Counted from the first letter of the stretch, positions 45,240-55,243 are shown. The stretch is DNA of 64,000 nt from Paucimonas lemoignei (GCF_004342585.1 NZ_SLZQ01000001.1:677523-741522); one strand, 5' to 3'. Notes: generated by a model from the letters alone, not told the origin. Numbers and translations: made by a program.

Positions 45240-46496
45240 CTAGCCAAGCACCATTGCGGCAAGATGCAAAAACAGGCCGACCAAGCCCCCCACCACCGTG
45301 CCGTTAATGCGGATATATTGCAGATCCTTGCCCACATGGACTTCTACTTTTCGTGAAATCGTGTCGGCATCCCACTTATTGATCACCCGCTTCACCAGCT
45401 CGGCAATTTCCCCGCGCCGCTGCACAATCGTTTCGGTTGCAAAGGTCCTGATCCAGCGGTTCAGTTTCTCAGTGACGGCCTGATTCTGCTCCAGCGCACG
45501 TGCAAATGCAGTCAATGCCTGCTCCAGGCGCAGCACGGCCTTGGAATCCTCTTCGCCTGCATCGCGCATCAATCTTTCCTTGATGTCGTGCCATAGCTGG
45601 ATCAGGTAGGCGCGGAATTCTTTCTGTTCCAGGGTCTGCCTGACCATGCGGGCCAGATTTTCTTCGTATTCCGGCGAAGTCTTCAACTTGTCGATCAGGT
45701 CTAGCGTGGCAATTTCAAAGCGCCCGCGCCATTCGCTGTCCTCGTCGCGCATCTCGTCAAGAATATTGTTCAACTCTTCCAGAAGGCGCTCGAAGAATTT
45801 TTCATCGATCGAACGCGGCAGCCAGCGTGGCGAGGCGTCATGGATCTTTTGCCGGATGTACGGACGATTATGGTCGAGCGCATCCGCCGCCAGTTCGATG
45901 ACATGATCGAACACGCGCTGGTGCTGCCCCCCTGCCCTCAGGATTGCTAGCAATTCGCCCAGGAGCGGCGCGAACTGGACTTCTTTCAGTGCGGCCGTGG
46001 CACGCTGTTGAATGAACTGGCCGATGTCCTCATCCTCGACCATGCGCAACAGGGCTGGAATGGCGCCGGCAAGATGACGCGCCAGGTGACGGCTGTTATC
46101 GGGATGCTCCAGCCACACGGTCATCGCGGCAGCGAAATTCACGTCACGCAATTCGTCACTGATCACATCGCGCGTCATGAAGTTATGTTCGAGGAAGTTG
46201 GCGATGCTGGCGCCGATGCGGTCCTTGTTTTTCCTGATGATGGCGGTATGCGGGATTGGCAAGCCGAGCGGATGCTTGAACAGCGCCGTCACGGCAAACC
46301 AGTCCGCCAGCGCGCCGACCATGGCAGCTTCGGCAAACGCCCGCACCAAGGAAATCCAGGGATATGCCACCTCGTATCGCTTGGCAATGATATAAATCAC
46401 CGCCATTAGAATCAACAAGCCGGTGGCGAAACGGCGCACTTTCGCCAACTGAGCAAACTGTTCCTGCTCAAGGATAGAAACGGGATCCATGTTCAT
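45240..46496 (-). CDS. DUF445 family membrane-associated protein (YjiN-like)
   Basis: A 418-residue protein from ATG at 46496 (46490 also possible). N-terminal hydrophobic segments (about 22-40 and 50-70, with AEAAMVGALADWFAVTALF) are followed by about 300 residues of charged helix, and a short hydrophobic helix lies at the C-terminus (VVGGLVGLFLHLAAMVLG). This is the layout of E. coli YjiN and other DUF445 proteins; function is unknown. Confidence 0.85.
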   Translation of the reverse strand: MNMDPVSILEQEQFAQLAKVRRFATGLLILMAVIYIIAKRYEVAYPWISLVRAFAEAAMVGALADWFAVTALFKHPLGLPIPHTAIIRKNKDRIGASIANFLEHNFMTRDVISDELRDVNFAAAMTVWLEHPDNSRHLARHLAGAIPALLRMVEDEDIGQFIQQRATAALKEVQFAPLLGELLAILRAGGQHQRVFDHVIELAADALDHNRPYIRQKIHDASPRWLPRSIDEKFFERLLEELNNILDEMRDEDSEWRGRFEIATLDLIDKLKTSPEYEENLARMVRQTLEQKEFRAYLIQLWHDIKERLMRDAGEEDSKAVLRLEQALTAFARALEQNQAVTEKLNRWIRTFATETIVQRRGEIAELVKRVINKWDADTISRKVEVHVGKDLQYIRINGTVVGGLVGLFLHLAAMVLG

Positions 46497-46590
46497 GGGG
46501 GATGACGCTCTCTGCAATGAAATGGGCGATCAACAAACCGCCCGATGCTGCAATCAGTGCTGAAGCGTGCGAGGCTTGCCGGCTGAACCT

Positions 46591-49257
46591 TTACCGGCCT
46601 GCCGCCAGCAAGCGCGCGAAGTCTTCGGCCGCAACCGGCTTGCTATAATAGTTACCTTGCATTTCGCAACAACCCGCTTCTTGCAAGAAACGCATTTGCT
46701 GCTCATCCTCGACACCTTCAGCTGTTACCGTCAGTGTAAGCGCGTTAGCCATGGCAATGATGGTTTGGGTCAAGGCAACGGAATCCCGGTTGGATGGAAT
46801 ACCGTTGATAAAGGAACGATCAATCTTCAGATTGGAAATCGGAAAACGCTGGAGGTAAGAAAGCGAGGAGTAACCTGTGCCAAAATCATCCAGGGAAAAC
46901 ACCACGCCGAGTGCCGTGAGAGCATCGAACATCGGCTTGAGCTTGTCCGTATCGCCGATCAACAGGCTTTCGGTAATTTCCAGTTCCAGCGCATGAGCAG
47001 GCAGGCCTGTTTCCCGGATTAAATCACCGATGACCTCAACCAGTTGGTCATCCTGGAATTGGCGCGGAGAAAGATTCACGGAAATTCGCAAGTCAGGTGC
47101 AAAATCGCGTCGCCATGTCGCAGCCTGCCGGCATGCCTGTTCGAGTACCCAGCGGCCGATCGGCACAATCAGGCCGGTCTCTTCGGCGATCGGAATGAAA
47201 TCCTCGGGAGATACCAAACCAAGGTCCGGATGATTCCAGCGCAACAAGCCTTCGGCGCCAACAATCTTCCCGTCTTGCAAGTTGATCTTGGGCTGGTAAT
47301 GCACTACGAATTGGCCGGTGCTTAATGCATGCCGCAAATTCTTTTCCAGGTGATACCGGCGCTGGCTGCGCGCGTTCATTTCCTGCGTATAGAACTGATA
47401 ATTATTGCGCCCGCTTTCCTTGGCCGCATACATGGCGGAATCTGCACATCGCAACAGGGTCATGCCATCGTCGCCATCGTCCGGATGCACGCTGATGCCG
47501 ATCGACACCCCCAGATAATATTCATAACCGCGCAAGCGGAAAGGTTCCGATATGGCGCTCAAAATGCGTTCGGCCAAGCTGGTGAGATATTCGGGATCAT
47601 CAAACCCTTCAGCCAGCACCACGAATTCATCACCGCCCAGGCGAGCCAGCGTATCCGTCTCGCGGATACATGCCGACAGTCTTGACGTGACGGTTTGCAG
47701 CAACTGGTCGCCGGCTTCATGGCCGATCGTGTCGTTGACATGCTTGAAGCGGTCAAGATCCAGGAACATCAGGGCGATCCGGTGGTTCTGCCGCTGCGCC
47801 AGCGACAGGGCATGCCCCAGGCGCTCGACCAGGAACGCGCGATTGGGCAAACCCGTCAGCGTATCGTGCGTCGCCAGGAACTTGAGGCGCTGCTGCGCTT
47901 CCTTGACGGCGGTAACGTCGGTAAAGGAAATCAGCACCGAACTGACTTCCTGTTCGCCGGCCTGCCTGATCGGCAAAACGTTCTGCGATACCCAGACCGT
48001 GGCACCTTCGGCGGTTTCCACGCCCATGGTCAAATTCAGAATCGCCTCTCCGCGCCGCAAGGCCACGCGGCTGGGCAAGTCTTCCTGCGAAATCTCGTTG
48101 CCATCCTCGGTGAACATGCGGCGCACGCCGAGGAGCTTGTTACCGATCACGCTCCCTGACGGCAACCGCAGGATGCGCTCGGCGCTCGGGTTGCAGGCGA
48201 CTATGGTGCCATCGCGCGACTGCACCATGATGCCTTCGGCCAGGCAGTTCACCACCGAACGATAGCGCTCTTCGCTTTCCTGCAAGCTGCGTTCGACACG
48301 GTCTTTTTGAATCGCGACACCGACGAGGTGGGTAATATTGCTGACGAAATTCAGCTCTTCTCGTCCGGGGGCCTGCGGCTCATAGAAATACGCATCCAGC
48401 GCTCCCAGCACCGCGCCGGACGCCGCCCTGATCGGCACCGACCAGCAGGCGCGTAAGCCATGCGCCAGCGCATCGCCACGAAACTCTTCCCATCGCGGAT
48501 CGCTTGCTATGTCGGAGGTGATGATCGGCTGATTCAGGAAAATCGCGGCGCCTGAGCAAGCCGCCTGCGGTCCGATCGCCATGCCATTCATCACCTTGAC
48601 GTAAGCTTCCGGCAGCGAAGGCGCGGCGACGACCTGGATATGATTGCCTCCGGCATCAAGCAGGGAAATCGAACAGCAGATTTGCCCGACGATCCATTCA
48701 ATCCCGAGACAGACTTCACGCAGAATATCCTTGAGCGGCTCATCGAGCGCGATCATTTCCAGGATAATTTTCTCGTGGTGCAGAGAGTCTTTTGCGCGCG
48801 TCGCTTCCAATGCCGCCTGGCGATGCCGTTCTTCGCTCAGATGCAGCGCCTGCTCGGCTGCCTTGCGCGCCGTGATATCGCGTGCCAGCACCTGGATCGC
48901 AGGCTTGCCAAGATACATGAAAGGCGCAGAGCGAACTTCGACATCGATCGCGGTGCCATCCCGCTGCATATACTTCTGTTCGATGGAAGGCGCCTGCTTC
49001 CATGTGCTCAGCATCTTGGCTACCCGCGCCTCGGATTTGGCCAGATAATCGGGGTGCAGCATGTCTGCCATCGGCATGCCAAGCAGTTCTTCCACTGACT
49101 GGGCCTTCAGCAGACGCACGCCGGCGTTGTTGACGTATACCAGCTTGCCATCTTGCAATAGATACAAGGCGTCCGGTGACAGTTGCACCAGCATCTCATA
49201 GCGATCGTCATTGGCGAGCGTTTCTGCTGGCAGGGAAAGATTCTGAGTAGAAGCCAT
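46591..49257 (-). CDS. PAS-GAF-PAS-GGDEF-EAL cyclic-di-GMP signalling protein
   Basis: An 888-residue cytoplasmic protein with no membrane segments. Order: PAS (about 18-135), GAF (about 165-320), PAS (about 328-450), GGDEF (about 460-622) and EAL (about 635-885). The cyclase motif is an intact GGDEF (541-545), and the inhibitory I-site RETD (532-535) lies five residues before it. The EAL part keeps the catalytic glutamate in GAEGLLRW (Glu669), ELEITESLL and [10 protein letters not shown]. Both making and breaking c-di-GMP are therefore possible. The ligand of the sensors is unknown. Confidence 0.92.
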   Translation of the reverse strand: MASTQNLSLPAETLANDDRYEMLVQLSPDALYLLQDGKLVYVNNAGVRLLKAQSVEELLGMPMADMLHPDYLAKSEARVAKMLSTWKQAPSIEQKYMQRDGTAIDVEVRSAPFMYLGKPAIQVLARDITARKAAEQALHLSEERHRQAALEATRAKDSLHHEKIILEMIALDEPLKDILREVCLGIEWIVGQICCSISLLDAGGNHIQVVAAPSLPEAYVKVMNGMAIGPQAACSGAAIFLNQPIITSDIASDPRWEEFRGDALAHGLRACWSVPIRAASGAVLGALDAYFYEPQAPGREELNFVSNITHLVGVAIQKDRVERSLQESEERYRSVVNCLAEGIMVQSRDGTIVACNPSAERILRLPSGSVIGNKLLGVRRMFTEDGNEISQEDLPSRVALRRGEAILNLTMGVETAEGATVWVSQNVLPIRQAGEQEVSSVLISFTDVTAVKEAQQRLKFLATHDTLTGLPNRAFLVERLGHALSLAQRQNHRIALMFLDLDRFKHVNDTIGHEAGDQLLQTVTSRLSACIRETDTLARLGGDEFVVLAEGFDDPEYLTSLAERILSAISEPFRLRGYEYYLGVSIGISVHPDDGDDGMTLLRCADSAMYAAKESGRNNYQFYTQEMNARSQRRYHLEKNLRHALSTGQFVVHYQPKINLQDGKIVGAEGLLRWNHPDLGLVSPEDFIPIAEETGLIVPIGRWVLEQACRQAATWRRDFAPDLRISVNLSPRQFQDDQLVEVIGDLIRETGLPAHALELEITESLLIGDTDKLKPMFDALTALGVVFSLDDFGTGYSSLSYLQRFPISNLKIDRSFINGIPSNRDSVALTQTIIAMANALTLTVTAEGVEDEQQMRFLQEAGCCEMQGNYYSKPVAAEDFARLLAAGR

Positions 49258-49430
49258 GCTTGGATTCTATCTCTTGCCTTTCGAAAATTGTTAATGAGAA
49301 GGCAAAAAGCTCCTATGAGAATGGCTTTGTTTTATTTTTACTAAGATCCCCTGTTGCTTTTCGTCTAAACTTTGACAATCGCCGTTCATTCTTATATAGA
49401 CACGTAGCGCACAGCTATCCACTACTAAAC

Positions 49431-50456
49431 ATGACTGCAAAGAAAACCATCCTCGTCACCGGTGCCACCGGCTACATCGGCTCCCATACTTGCGTAGAAT
49501 TGCTCGAAGCCGGCCATGCTGTCATCGGGCTCGATAATCTTGCCAACAGCTCGCGGGCATCGCTGGAGCGCATCGAGCAAATTACCGGCACATCCTTTCC
49601 CTTTCATTGCGCCGATGTGCGCGACCGGGCAGCATTGGACGCGATTTTTACGCAGTACCAGATCGATGCGGTCGTGCATTTCGCCGGATTAAAGGCAGTT
49701 GGTGAATCGGTGCAGATACCGCTTGCCTACTTCGATAACAACGTCAACGGCAGCCTCACCCTGCTGCAAGCCATGCAGCAGGCCGGCGTGCGCAAGTTTG
49801 TCTTCAGCTCTTCCGCCACCGTCTATGGCGACCCGGAGAGCGTGCCCATTGCAGAGACGGCCCGTCTTTCGGTCACCAATCCATATGGCCGCACCAAGCT
49901 CATGGTGGAGCAAATCCTGGGGGACCTGTCGCAGAGCGATTCCTCGTGGGCCGTCGGCGTGCTGCGCTACTTCAACCCGGTAGGCGCGCACCCGAGCGGT
50001 TTGATCGGTGAGGATCCGGCGGGAATCCCGAACAACCTGATGCCTTTCGTTGCCCAGGTCGCGGTGGGACGGCGCCCGCGCCTGTCAGTGTTCGGCGGGG
50101 ATTATCCGACCCCGGACGGCACCGGCGTACGGGACTATATCCATGTCGTCGACCTGGCGCGCGGTCATGTCGCGGCGCTGGATCGCCTTTTTGCCGCAAA
50201 CCAGGGATTTACCGTCAACCTTGGCACCGGGCAAGGATATAGCGTGCTGGAAATTGTGCGTGCGTTCGAAGCCGCCAGCGGTCGTCCTGTGCCGTACGAC
50301 ATTGTCGGCCGGCGCCCGGGCGATATCGCGGTGTGCTATGCAAACCCTGTCATGGCCCGCGAAGTCCTCGGGTGGCAGGCGAAGAAAGGTTTGGAAGAAA
50401 TGTGCGCCGATAATTGGCGCTGGCAAAGCATGAATCCCCAAGGATTCGGCAAATAA
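49431..50456 (+). CDS. galE: UDP-glucose 4-epimerase
   Basis: Interconverts UDP-glucose and UDP-galactose, feeding LPS or exopolysaccharide. ATG at 49431 gives 341 residues starting directly before the NAD loop [11 protein letters not shown] (10-20). An ORF with 57 more codons upstream is not homologous-looking. The catalytic Ser/Tyr/Lys set is in FSSSATVYG and NPYGRTK. No Shine-Dalgarno sequence is visible before the ATG. It is divergent from the c-di-GMP gene. Confidence 0.95.
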   Translation: MTAKKTILVTGATGYIGSHTCVELLEAGHAVIGLDNLANSSRASLERIEQITGTSFPFHCADVRDRAALDAIFTQYQIDAVVHFAGLKAVGESVQIPLAYFDNNVNGSLTLLQAMQQAGVRKFVFSSSATVYGDPESVPIAETARLSVTNPYGRTKLMVEQILGDLSQSDSSWAVGVLRYFNPVGAHPSGLIGEDPAGIPNNLMPFVAQVAVGRRPRLSVFGGDYPTPDGTGVRDYIHVVDLARGHVAALDRLFAANQGFTVNLGTGQGYSVLEIVRAFEAASGRPVPYDIVGRRPGDIAVCYANPVMAREVLGWQAKKGLEEMCADNWRWQSMNPQGFGK

Positions 50457-50521
50457 GGGCAAAGCAAAGCCGGCGTGCCGTAACGCCAGTGAATTGACTC
50501 ATTTCCCGTGCAATCAATAGC

Positions 50522-50677
50522 TCAGCAAAGTCCCTTGATCGCTTGGGTGGGTGGGCAATAACCTTCTTGCCCCGGTTTTGCCGCGCCGCCATGAGGAATA
50601 AGCGGAGCGGCTTCGCGCGTTGCACATGCAGATAGCAGGCTGCCGACCAAGACCAGCAGAACCGTAAGTTTTGTCAT
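50522..50677 (-). CDS. Small lipoprotein of unknown function
   Basis: A 51-residue ORF: MTKLTVLLVLVGSLLSAC is a lipoprotein signal with Cys18, then a 33-residue tail rich in G, P and A with two more cysteines near the end (GYCPPTQAIKGLC). The ribosome site is weak. A perfect 10-bp hairpin lies 15 bases upstream of the start. I do not recognise the family. Confidence 0.55.
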   Translation of the reverse strand: MTKLTVLLVLVGSLLSACATREAAPLIPHGGAAKPGQEGYCPPTQAIKGLC

Positions 50678-50692
50678 AAATAAATCCAGAAT

Positions 50693-50721
50693 TGGCACTG
50701 GCTTGTATCTAGCCAGTGCCA
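50693..50721 (-). terminator. Perfect 10-bp hairpin before the small lipoprotein gene
   Basis: TGGCACTGGC (50693-50702) pairs with GCCAGTGCCA (50712-50721), loop of nine. On the minus strand it is followed by a T-rich stretch that also holds the lipoprotein start region. It could end terC transcription or control translation of the small gene. Confidence 0.5.
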
Positions 50722-50896
50722 GCAATCTTGCCAAACAGCGAATACCTATTCGACTTCCATCACCGCAGACGGCGCACTACGCGAATGGCCGTGCGCCGAG
50801 TCATTTCTGCCGAACGATATTTTCGTCCACCAATACTGGTTCTGCCAACCGTTTTTTTGCAAACAACCCGATGATTTTCATACGCTTTTTACAATA

Positions 50897-51664
50897 TCAA
50901 GCTTGTTTATCCGGGACATTTTCACTTGTATAAGAAGGATGCAAATGCACCGGGTTAGCCGAACGTTTGCGCAGGCGAATATTCAGCATCTCGACCACCA
51001 CTGAAAAGGCCATCGCGCTGTAGATATATCCTTTTGGAATATGATGATCGAATCCTTCCGCGATCAGCACGACCGCCACCACGACCAGGAAAGACAGCGC
51101 CAGCATCTTGATTGTCGGATGCGCCGAGACGAATCGTCCGATCGGCCCGGCAAACAGCATCATCAGGCCAACGGACACGATCACCGCAGCAATCATGACT
51201 TCAACCTGGTCGACCATGCCCACGGCAGTAATGATCGAATCGAGGGAGAACACGAGGTCCACCACCATGATCTGCAAAATCACGGCAGTCATCGTCGCTT
51301 TCACCGCCTGTGAAGCAACTCCCTCTTCTCCTTCCAGTGACTGATGGATTTCACCCACGCTCTTCCACAGCAGGAACAAGCCACCCGCAATCAGAACCAG
51401 GTCGCGGCCGGAAATCTCTTGCCCGAAGATGGTTAAGAGCGGCGCGGTGAGCCCTACAATCCATGACAGAATCAACAGCAGGCCGATTCGCATAAACATG
51501 GCGATGAACAAGCCGAGCTTGCGAGCGAATTCGCGTTTCTCCAGCGGCAACTTGTCCACCAGGATGGAAATAAAAATAATGTTATCGATGCCGAGTACGA
51601 GTTCCAGCGCCGTTAATGTGGCAAATGCGATCCATACTTGTGGGTCCGCTAATAATTCGATCAT
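50897..51664 (-). CDS. TerC-family integral membrane protein
   Basis: A 255-residue protein with about seven membrane helices. The acidic metal-site motifs of TerC are present: ALELVLGIDNIIFIS (about 19-33) and DLVFSLDSIITAVGM (about 136-150). Family members are linked to manganese export and tellurite resistance; small stand-alone members like this are best regarded as possible Mn efflux proteins. The C-terminus is soluble. The Mn-riboswitch common upstream of some members was not recognised here. Confidence 0.88.
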   Translation of the reverse strand: MIELLADPQVWIAFATLTALELVLGIDNIIFISILVDKLPLEKREFARKLGLFIAMFMRIGLLLILSWIVGLTAPLLTIFGQEISGRDLVLIAGGLFLLWKSVGEIHQSLEGEEGVASQAVKATMTAVILQIMVVDLVFSLDSIITAVGMVDQVEVMIAAVIVSVGLMMLFAGPIGRFVSAHPTIKMLALSFLVVVAVVLIAEGFDHHIPKGYIYSAMAFSVVVEMLNIRLRKRSANPVHLHPSYTSENVPDKQA

Positions 51665-51769
51665 TGTGTTAGTAAATATTTTTTAGGAAAGGCGCAATCG
51701 TAATCTACTTGAATTTCATGTAAAAGCGAAGATAATAGAATTCTTGCTTCGAAAAAACCGAATAAATCA

Positions 51770-52666
51770 ATGAAAACCACCGGATTGAATTATCGCCACC
51801 TCTATTTCTTCTGGGTGGTCGCCAAGGAAGGCAGCATTACACAGGCAGCAGAACGCCTCGGATTGGCAATTCAGACAATCAGTACTCAACTGGGTTTGCT
51901 GGAACAATCCCTCGGCAAATCCTTGTTTGCTCCGCAGGGGCGGCGCCTTGTCCTCACCGAAGCCGGACGCCTGGCATTGCGGTATGCGGACCAGATCTTT
52001 TTACTTGGCGAACAACTTCAGGAAGCGCTGAGCGATTCTGAAATCGGCCGCACCATGCGCCTGACCGTTGGCTTGTCCGACTCCCTGCCTAAGCTGATTG
52101 CTTCCCGTGTTTTGCAGGCAGCTTTACGGTTGCCCGAAAAAATCAAGCTAGTTTGCTACGAAGACCGTTTCGAAACCCTGCTGGGTGACCTTTCCGTGCA
52201 CAAGCTCGATGTCGTGCTGGCTGACCGCCCGGTGCAATCCGGCACGACCCTGCGGGTATTCAGCCACCTGCTGGGCGAAAGCGACATCATGCTGTTCGGC
52301 GTAGCCAACCTTGCGGAAAAATACCGTCCGGGATTTCCGGATAGCCTGAATGGCGCGCCGCTTCTTTTGCCGACACGTAACAATGCGATCCGCGGGCGTA
52401 TCGACCACTGGTTCGAAACCCAGAACCTGCGCCCGGATATCGTGGGTGAATTCGATGACAATGCCTTGCTGAATACATTCGGCCGTAGCGGCATGGGGCT
52501 TTTCCCAGCGCCATCCGCCTTGGCTACCGATGTGGCGGCGCAATTCGATGCCGCACCGGTCGGCTCGCTGCAGAATGTACACGAGCAGTTTTACGCCATT
52601 TCCAATGAAAGAAAAATCAAGCATCCGGCAGTGGAGGCGATCATCGCGGCGATTCATGGAGAATAA
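51770..52666 (+). CDS. nhaR: LysR-family regulator, NhaR type
   Basis: A 298-residue LysR regulator. The N-terminal LNYRHLYFFWVVAKEGSITQ (6-25) is the NhaR form of the helix-turn-helix, in which Y-F-W replaces the usual L-F. The effector domain spans about 95-295. E. coli NhaR activates nhaA in response to Na+ and high pH, but nhaA is not adjacent here. It is divergent from terC with 105 bases between. Confidence 0.85.
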   Translation: MKTTGLNYRHLYFFWVVAKEGSITQAAERLGLAIQTISTQLGLLEQSLGKSLFAPQGRRLVLTEAGRLALRYADQIFLLGEQLQEALSDSEIGRTMRLTVGLSDSLPKLIASRVLQAALRLPEKIKLVCYEDRFETLLGDLSVHKLDVVLADRPVQSGTTLRVFSHLLGESDIMLFGVANLAEKYRPGFPDSLNGAPLLLPTRNNAIRGRIDHWFETQNLRPDIVGEFDDNALLNTFGRSGMGLFPAPSALATDVAAQFDAAPVGSLQNVHEQFYAISNERKIKHPAVEAIIAAIHGE

Positions 52667-52779
52667 ATCGCCAATGACCACCCAGATTCTTGTAGGAAAT
52701 GGACTATTTGCATTGCCGGTGAATTGCAGTAGTATCTATCGCACAATTATCAAATATAAAAATTAATCAGGAGACATTC

Positions 52780-52826
52780 ATGCTGGACGTTGCTGACCGC
52801 AGCGATTAGCCCGGTCGCCTTTTTCT
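52780..52826 (+). other. Nine-codon ORF with good ribosome site and attenuator-like stem
   Basis: In the 240-base gap between nhaR and the HEAT-repeat gene, AGGAG lies six bases before ATG (52780), which opens a nine-codon frame (MLDVADRSD, stop at 52807-52809). GACCG (52795-52799) can pair with CGGTC (52812-52816), and five T follow. It could be a leader peptide with an attenuator, or simply the nhaR terminator. The stem is weak. Confidence 0.3.
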
Positions 52827-52915
52827 CATTTGATTCCGATCGTAACCGGCACTCCGCTTGACCACAGCGTGCAGACCGGAAGGGAAAACTTGTCTGCTCA
52901 AGGAAGATGATTGCC

Positions 52916-53860
52916 ATGAAAATTTCTGTGCCAGTATTGTTTGCTTGTAGCGGCATTAGCTTTGCACTTGGCGTTTTCGTGGCATGGCAAATGCTGCCCA
53001 CGGCGGCTTCCGGCGACATGGCTGCAACTCCGGCCACGCAAACCGTCTCTGCCGCCGCAACCAATGGCAACCAGGTTGCGGAATTATGGAATGCACGCAG
53101 CACACAGCATGCAGGAACCTCTCAACCGTCGGCTTTAGATGCGCAACGCGTCGCCGCGCCATCCGGCAATGAGGAACAAAAGATGCGCGAACGGGCGCAA
53201 TCCGACTCAGCCTATTTGCGGACGCTGATCCAGCGTTTCGAGAGCGAGCGCGATCCGGAAGCGCGCGAACTGATCAAGTCGGTCCTGGCTACCGTGCAGA
53301 AGCCCGAGGCGATGGCATTTTTCGCCCGCATGGCACATAGCAGCGACCCGAACCAGCGCAAGGAAGGCTATGCGATGCTCCAGCAAATGGGACCGGACAC
53401 GCCGGAAATGCGCAATCTGCTGAAGCAGGCCCTGTCCACCGAACAATCGCCGGAACTGCTGGCGCAGGCGATTGCCGCGCTCCGCCCGAGTGCCACCGAT
53501 CCTGCCGAAGCCGAGGCCATCCTCGCGCAACTGGGGAATCTGACGCAGCATGCCGATCCGGCCGTACGCAGTCAAAGCGTGCTGCAACTCGGGCAATGGG
53601 ATAAAACCGGCGCCAATCAGGGACGACTCGCGCAGGCATTGACCGACCCGGCGCCGGAAGTGCGCCAGGCAGCCGTTTTTGCCGTCGCCCAGTCGGGCGC
53701 GCGCAGCGATGCGCTGAAATCGGCGCTGATGGGCATCGTGAATAATGCCAATGAAAGCAAAGCAGTCAAAGGCAGCGCTTTGCAGGTATTGGAACGTTTT
53801 TCTTTGAGTAAGGACGAGTATGCCCGCTACATGCAGGCACGTACGCAGGCCGGTCTTTAA
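52916..53860 (+). CDS. HEAT-repeat protein with N-terminal membrane anchor
   Basis: A 314-residue protein from ATG at 52916 (a second ATG at 52907 lies three codons earlier). A hydrophobic N-terminus (about 5-25) acts as a signal anchor; a low-complexity A/T/Q linker follows to about 85. Helical HEAT-like repeats fill about 95-310, e.g. DPAPEVRQAAVFAVAQSG and DPAVRSQSVLQLGQWD. It is probably a periplasmic scaffold. It is followed after 15 bases by a LuxR-type regulator gene. Confidence 0.75.
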   Translation: MKISVPVLFACSGISFALGVFVAWQMLPTAASGDMAATPATQTVSAAATNGNQVAELWNARSTQHAGTSQPSALDAQRVAAPSGNEEQKMRERAQSDSAYLRTLIQRFESERDPEARELIKSVLATVQKPEAMAFFARMAHSSDPNQRKEGYAMLQQMGPDTPEMRNLLKQALSTEQSPELLAQAIAALRPSATDPAEAEAILAQLGNLTQHADPAVRSQSVLQLGQWDKTGANQGRLAQALTDPAPEVRQAAVFAVAQSGARSDALKSALMGIVNNANESKAVKGSALQVLERFSLSKDEYARYMQARTQAGL

Positions 53861-53875
53861 ATCAGGGGAGTAAAT

Positions 53876-54727
53876 ATGCCGACGACACGAACTGCTTCGG
53901 AAAAATGCATGGAAGACGATTGCCAGCAAGAGGTGTCAAGTTGCAACTCGCCGATTTTCAGCGGCGACCTCGACAAGCGCATTCTTGCTGTAATTCTGGA
54001 AAGCGCCGACGTCCAGAATGAAGTCGAATTGACTCATCTCGTCAACGGTACGCTGCGCGATGTCCTTCCGCATGAAATGCTGGTGTGCGGCATTGGCGGC
54101 ATCAGCCCCCAAGGAAATTTCGTCCGCAAATTTTTACAGTTCAACTGCCCGTTCGAGTGTTATGAGTATTACAGTGAAATGCTCAATGCCGAAGGCAGGG
54201 TCAATAGTCCCCTCATTCAGAAATGGCGCGAGCGGCAGGAACCGGTGTATTTTCAGAGCGGCCGTGACGACGACCAGTTTCCGGCGGAATGGGTGCAACT
54301 GTTTAACAAGTACAAGATGCGCAACATCCTCGGCCATGGCGTCGTGGACCTGACCGGTTCGCAATCGAGCTATTTCATTTTTTCTCGCCTCGCTGGCAGT
54401 GTCGGTCCGGAACAGGCATTTTTACTTAAGATCCTGACGCCGCACTTGCACCTCGCCCTCGCGCGCGCCATCGCCAATGTGCAGGAATATCAGGCCTATG
54501 TCGGCAAGACCGGTAAGCCGCTGAGCGAGCGGCAGAGCGAAATTCTCTACTGGATGCACGAAGGAAAAACCAATTGGGAAATCGCGAAAATTCTGAATCT
54601 CACGGAATTGAACGTGAAGTATCACATCGATCAGATCTTCTCGAAGCTGGATGTACGCAGCCGCGTGAATGCCGTCGCAAAAGCTCATGAGCTCGGGCTC
54701 GTCAAGCCACCGAAAAATCAGGCCTGA
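53876..54727 (+). CDS. LuxR-type transcriptional regulator (EpsA-like)
   Basis: A 283-residue regulator with a C-terminal GerE/LuxR helix-turn-helix (about 215-277: LSERQSEILYWMHEGKTNWE, then IAKILNLTELNVKYHIDQI). The N-terminal half has no recognised autoinducer domain. Its style is like the EpsA regulators found near exopolysaccharide loci in betaproteobacteria, but no such locus is present here, so that name is tentative. AGGGGAG gives a strong ribosome site, and it is probably co-transcribed with the HEAT gene. Confidence 0.8.
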   Translation: MPTTRTASEKCMEDDCQQEVSSCNSPIFSGDLDKRILAVILESADVQNEVELTHLVNGTLRDVLPHEMLVCGIGGISPQGNFVRKFLQFNCPFECYEYYSEMLNAEGRVNSPLIQKWRERQEPVYFQSGRDDDQFPAEWVQLFNKYKMRNILGHGVVDLTGSQSSYFIFSRLAGSVGPEQAFLLKILTPHLHLALARAIANVQEYQAYVGKTGKPLSERQSEILYWMHEGKTNWEIAKILNLTELNVKYHIDQIFSKLDVRSRVNAVAKAHELGLVKPPKNQA

Positions 54728-54801
54728 CACGCCGTTGACATATTTTTTATCAGCAATAAATAGAAACGTAAAAACAGTGACTTAGCGTCAACCGCCCACA
54801 C

Positions 54802-54836
54802 TTATCCACAGATTTGTCCACGATAAATGTGGGTAA
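54802..54836. promoter_or_regulatory. Cluster of DnaA-box-like sequences
   Basis: A perfect DnaA box TTATCCACA (54802-54810), a two-mismatch box TTGTCCACG (54814-54822) and an inverted one-mismatch box TGTGGGTAA (54828-54836) lie within 35 bases. This is in the 516-base gap 54728-55243, which has no supported protein gene. It might be a DnaA-binding control or titration site; nothing else suggests an origin. Confidence 0.4.
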
Positions 54837-54955
54837 GATTGGTGAGCTTTTCGCAGTGCATCTTTTGCGCCAGCTTGGGGATAGAAGGTTTGTGTTGCGG
54901 ACAAGGCACAACCCGTGGAATTTCCACACAGAAATTTATTGGCTATGCTACAGTA

Positions 54956-55104
54956 GTTCCAACAAACACCAAAATCGCTTGGTAATACCCGAGATGATTC
55001 AATAGAGTCGGCGCCACTTTTCACCGATAGAACTGGGTTCCGCGAATCGTCTCTGGTATTGCCAAGTTCAAAATCAAAACCTCGCCCACGCGAGGTTTTT
55101 TATT
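54956..55104 (+). ncRNA. Candidate small RNA between the LuxR and tyrosinase genes
   Basis: A sigma-70-like promoter (TTTCCA at 54921-54926, 17 bases, TATGCT at 54944-54949) would start RNA near 54956. A strong plus-strand terminator (AAAACCTCG 55076-55084 with CGAGGTTTT 55091-55099, then a T-rich tail) would end it near 55104. The 145-base product has no convincing ORF. No known RNA family is recognised. The terminator is certain; the promoter is weak. Confidence 0.35.
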
Positions 55105-55105
55105 T
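55076..55105 (+). terminator. Strong Rho-independent terminator on the plus strand
   Basis: A 9-bp stem (55076-55084 with 55091-55099), loop CCCACG, tail TTTTTTATTTTT. The nearest plus-strand gene, the LuxR regulator, ends 349 bases upstream, unusually far for its own terminator. Confidence 0.85.
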
Positions 55106-55195
55106 TTGCCGGCAAGGTAAAAGCACTTGGATTTCTTGTCGATGCATATGGCACCGGAGTGACTGGAAAGGGACGTCACAATGCACAAAGGCTCC

Positions 55196-55219
55196 TTGCG
55201 GAGCCTTTGGAAACCGGCC
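55196..55219 (-). terminator. Hairpin downstream of the first tyrosinase gene
   Basis: A perfect 10-bp stem (CAAAGGCTCC 55196-55205 with GGAGCCTTTG 55210-55219) with a four-base loop, 24 bases after the stop at 55244. The tail on the minus strand is not T-rich, so it may stabilise the 3' end rather than terminate. Confidence 0.55.
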
Positions 55220-55243
55220 TACAGCGAGCCAATCAATCTTGAT

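Noticed and set aside
54802..54836. Chromosomal origin suggested by DnaA-like boxes
   Set aside because: No dnaA, dnaN, gyrB, rnpA or gidA nearby and no AT-rich unwinding region; only three boxes.
54814..55005. 63-codon ORF in the gap after the LuxR gene
   Set aside because: Non-ATG start without a ribosome site, odd composition, and it overlaps the DnaA-like boxes and candidate promoter.
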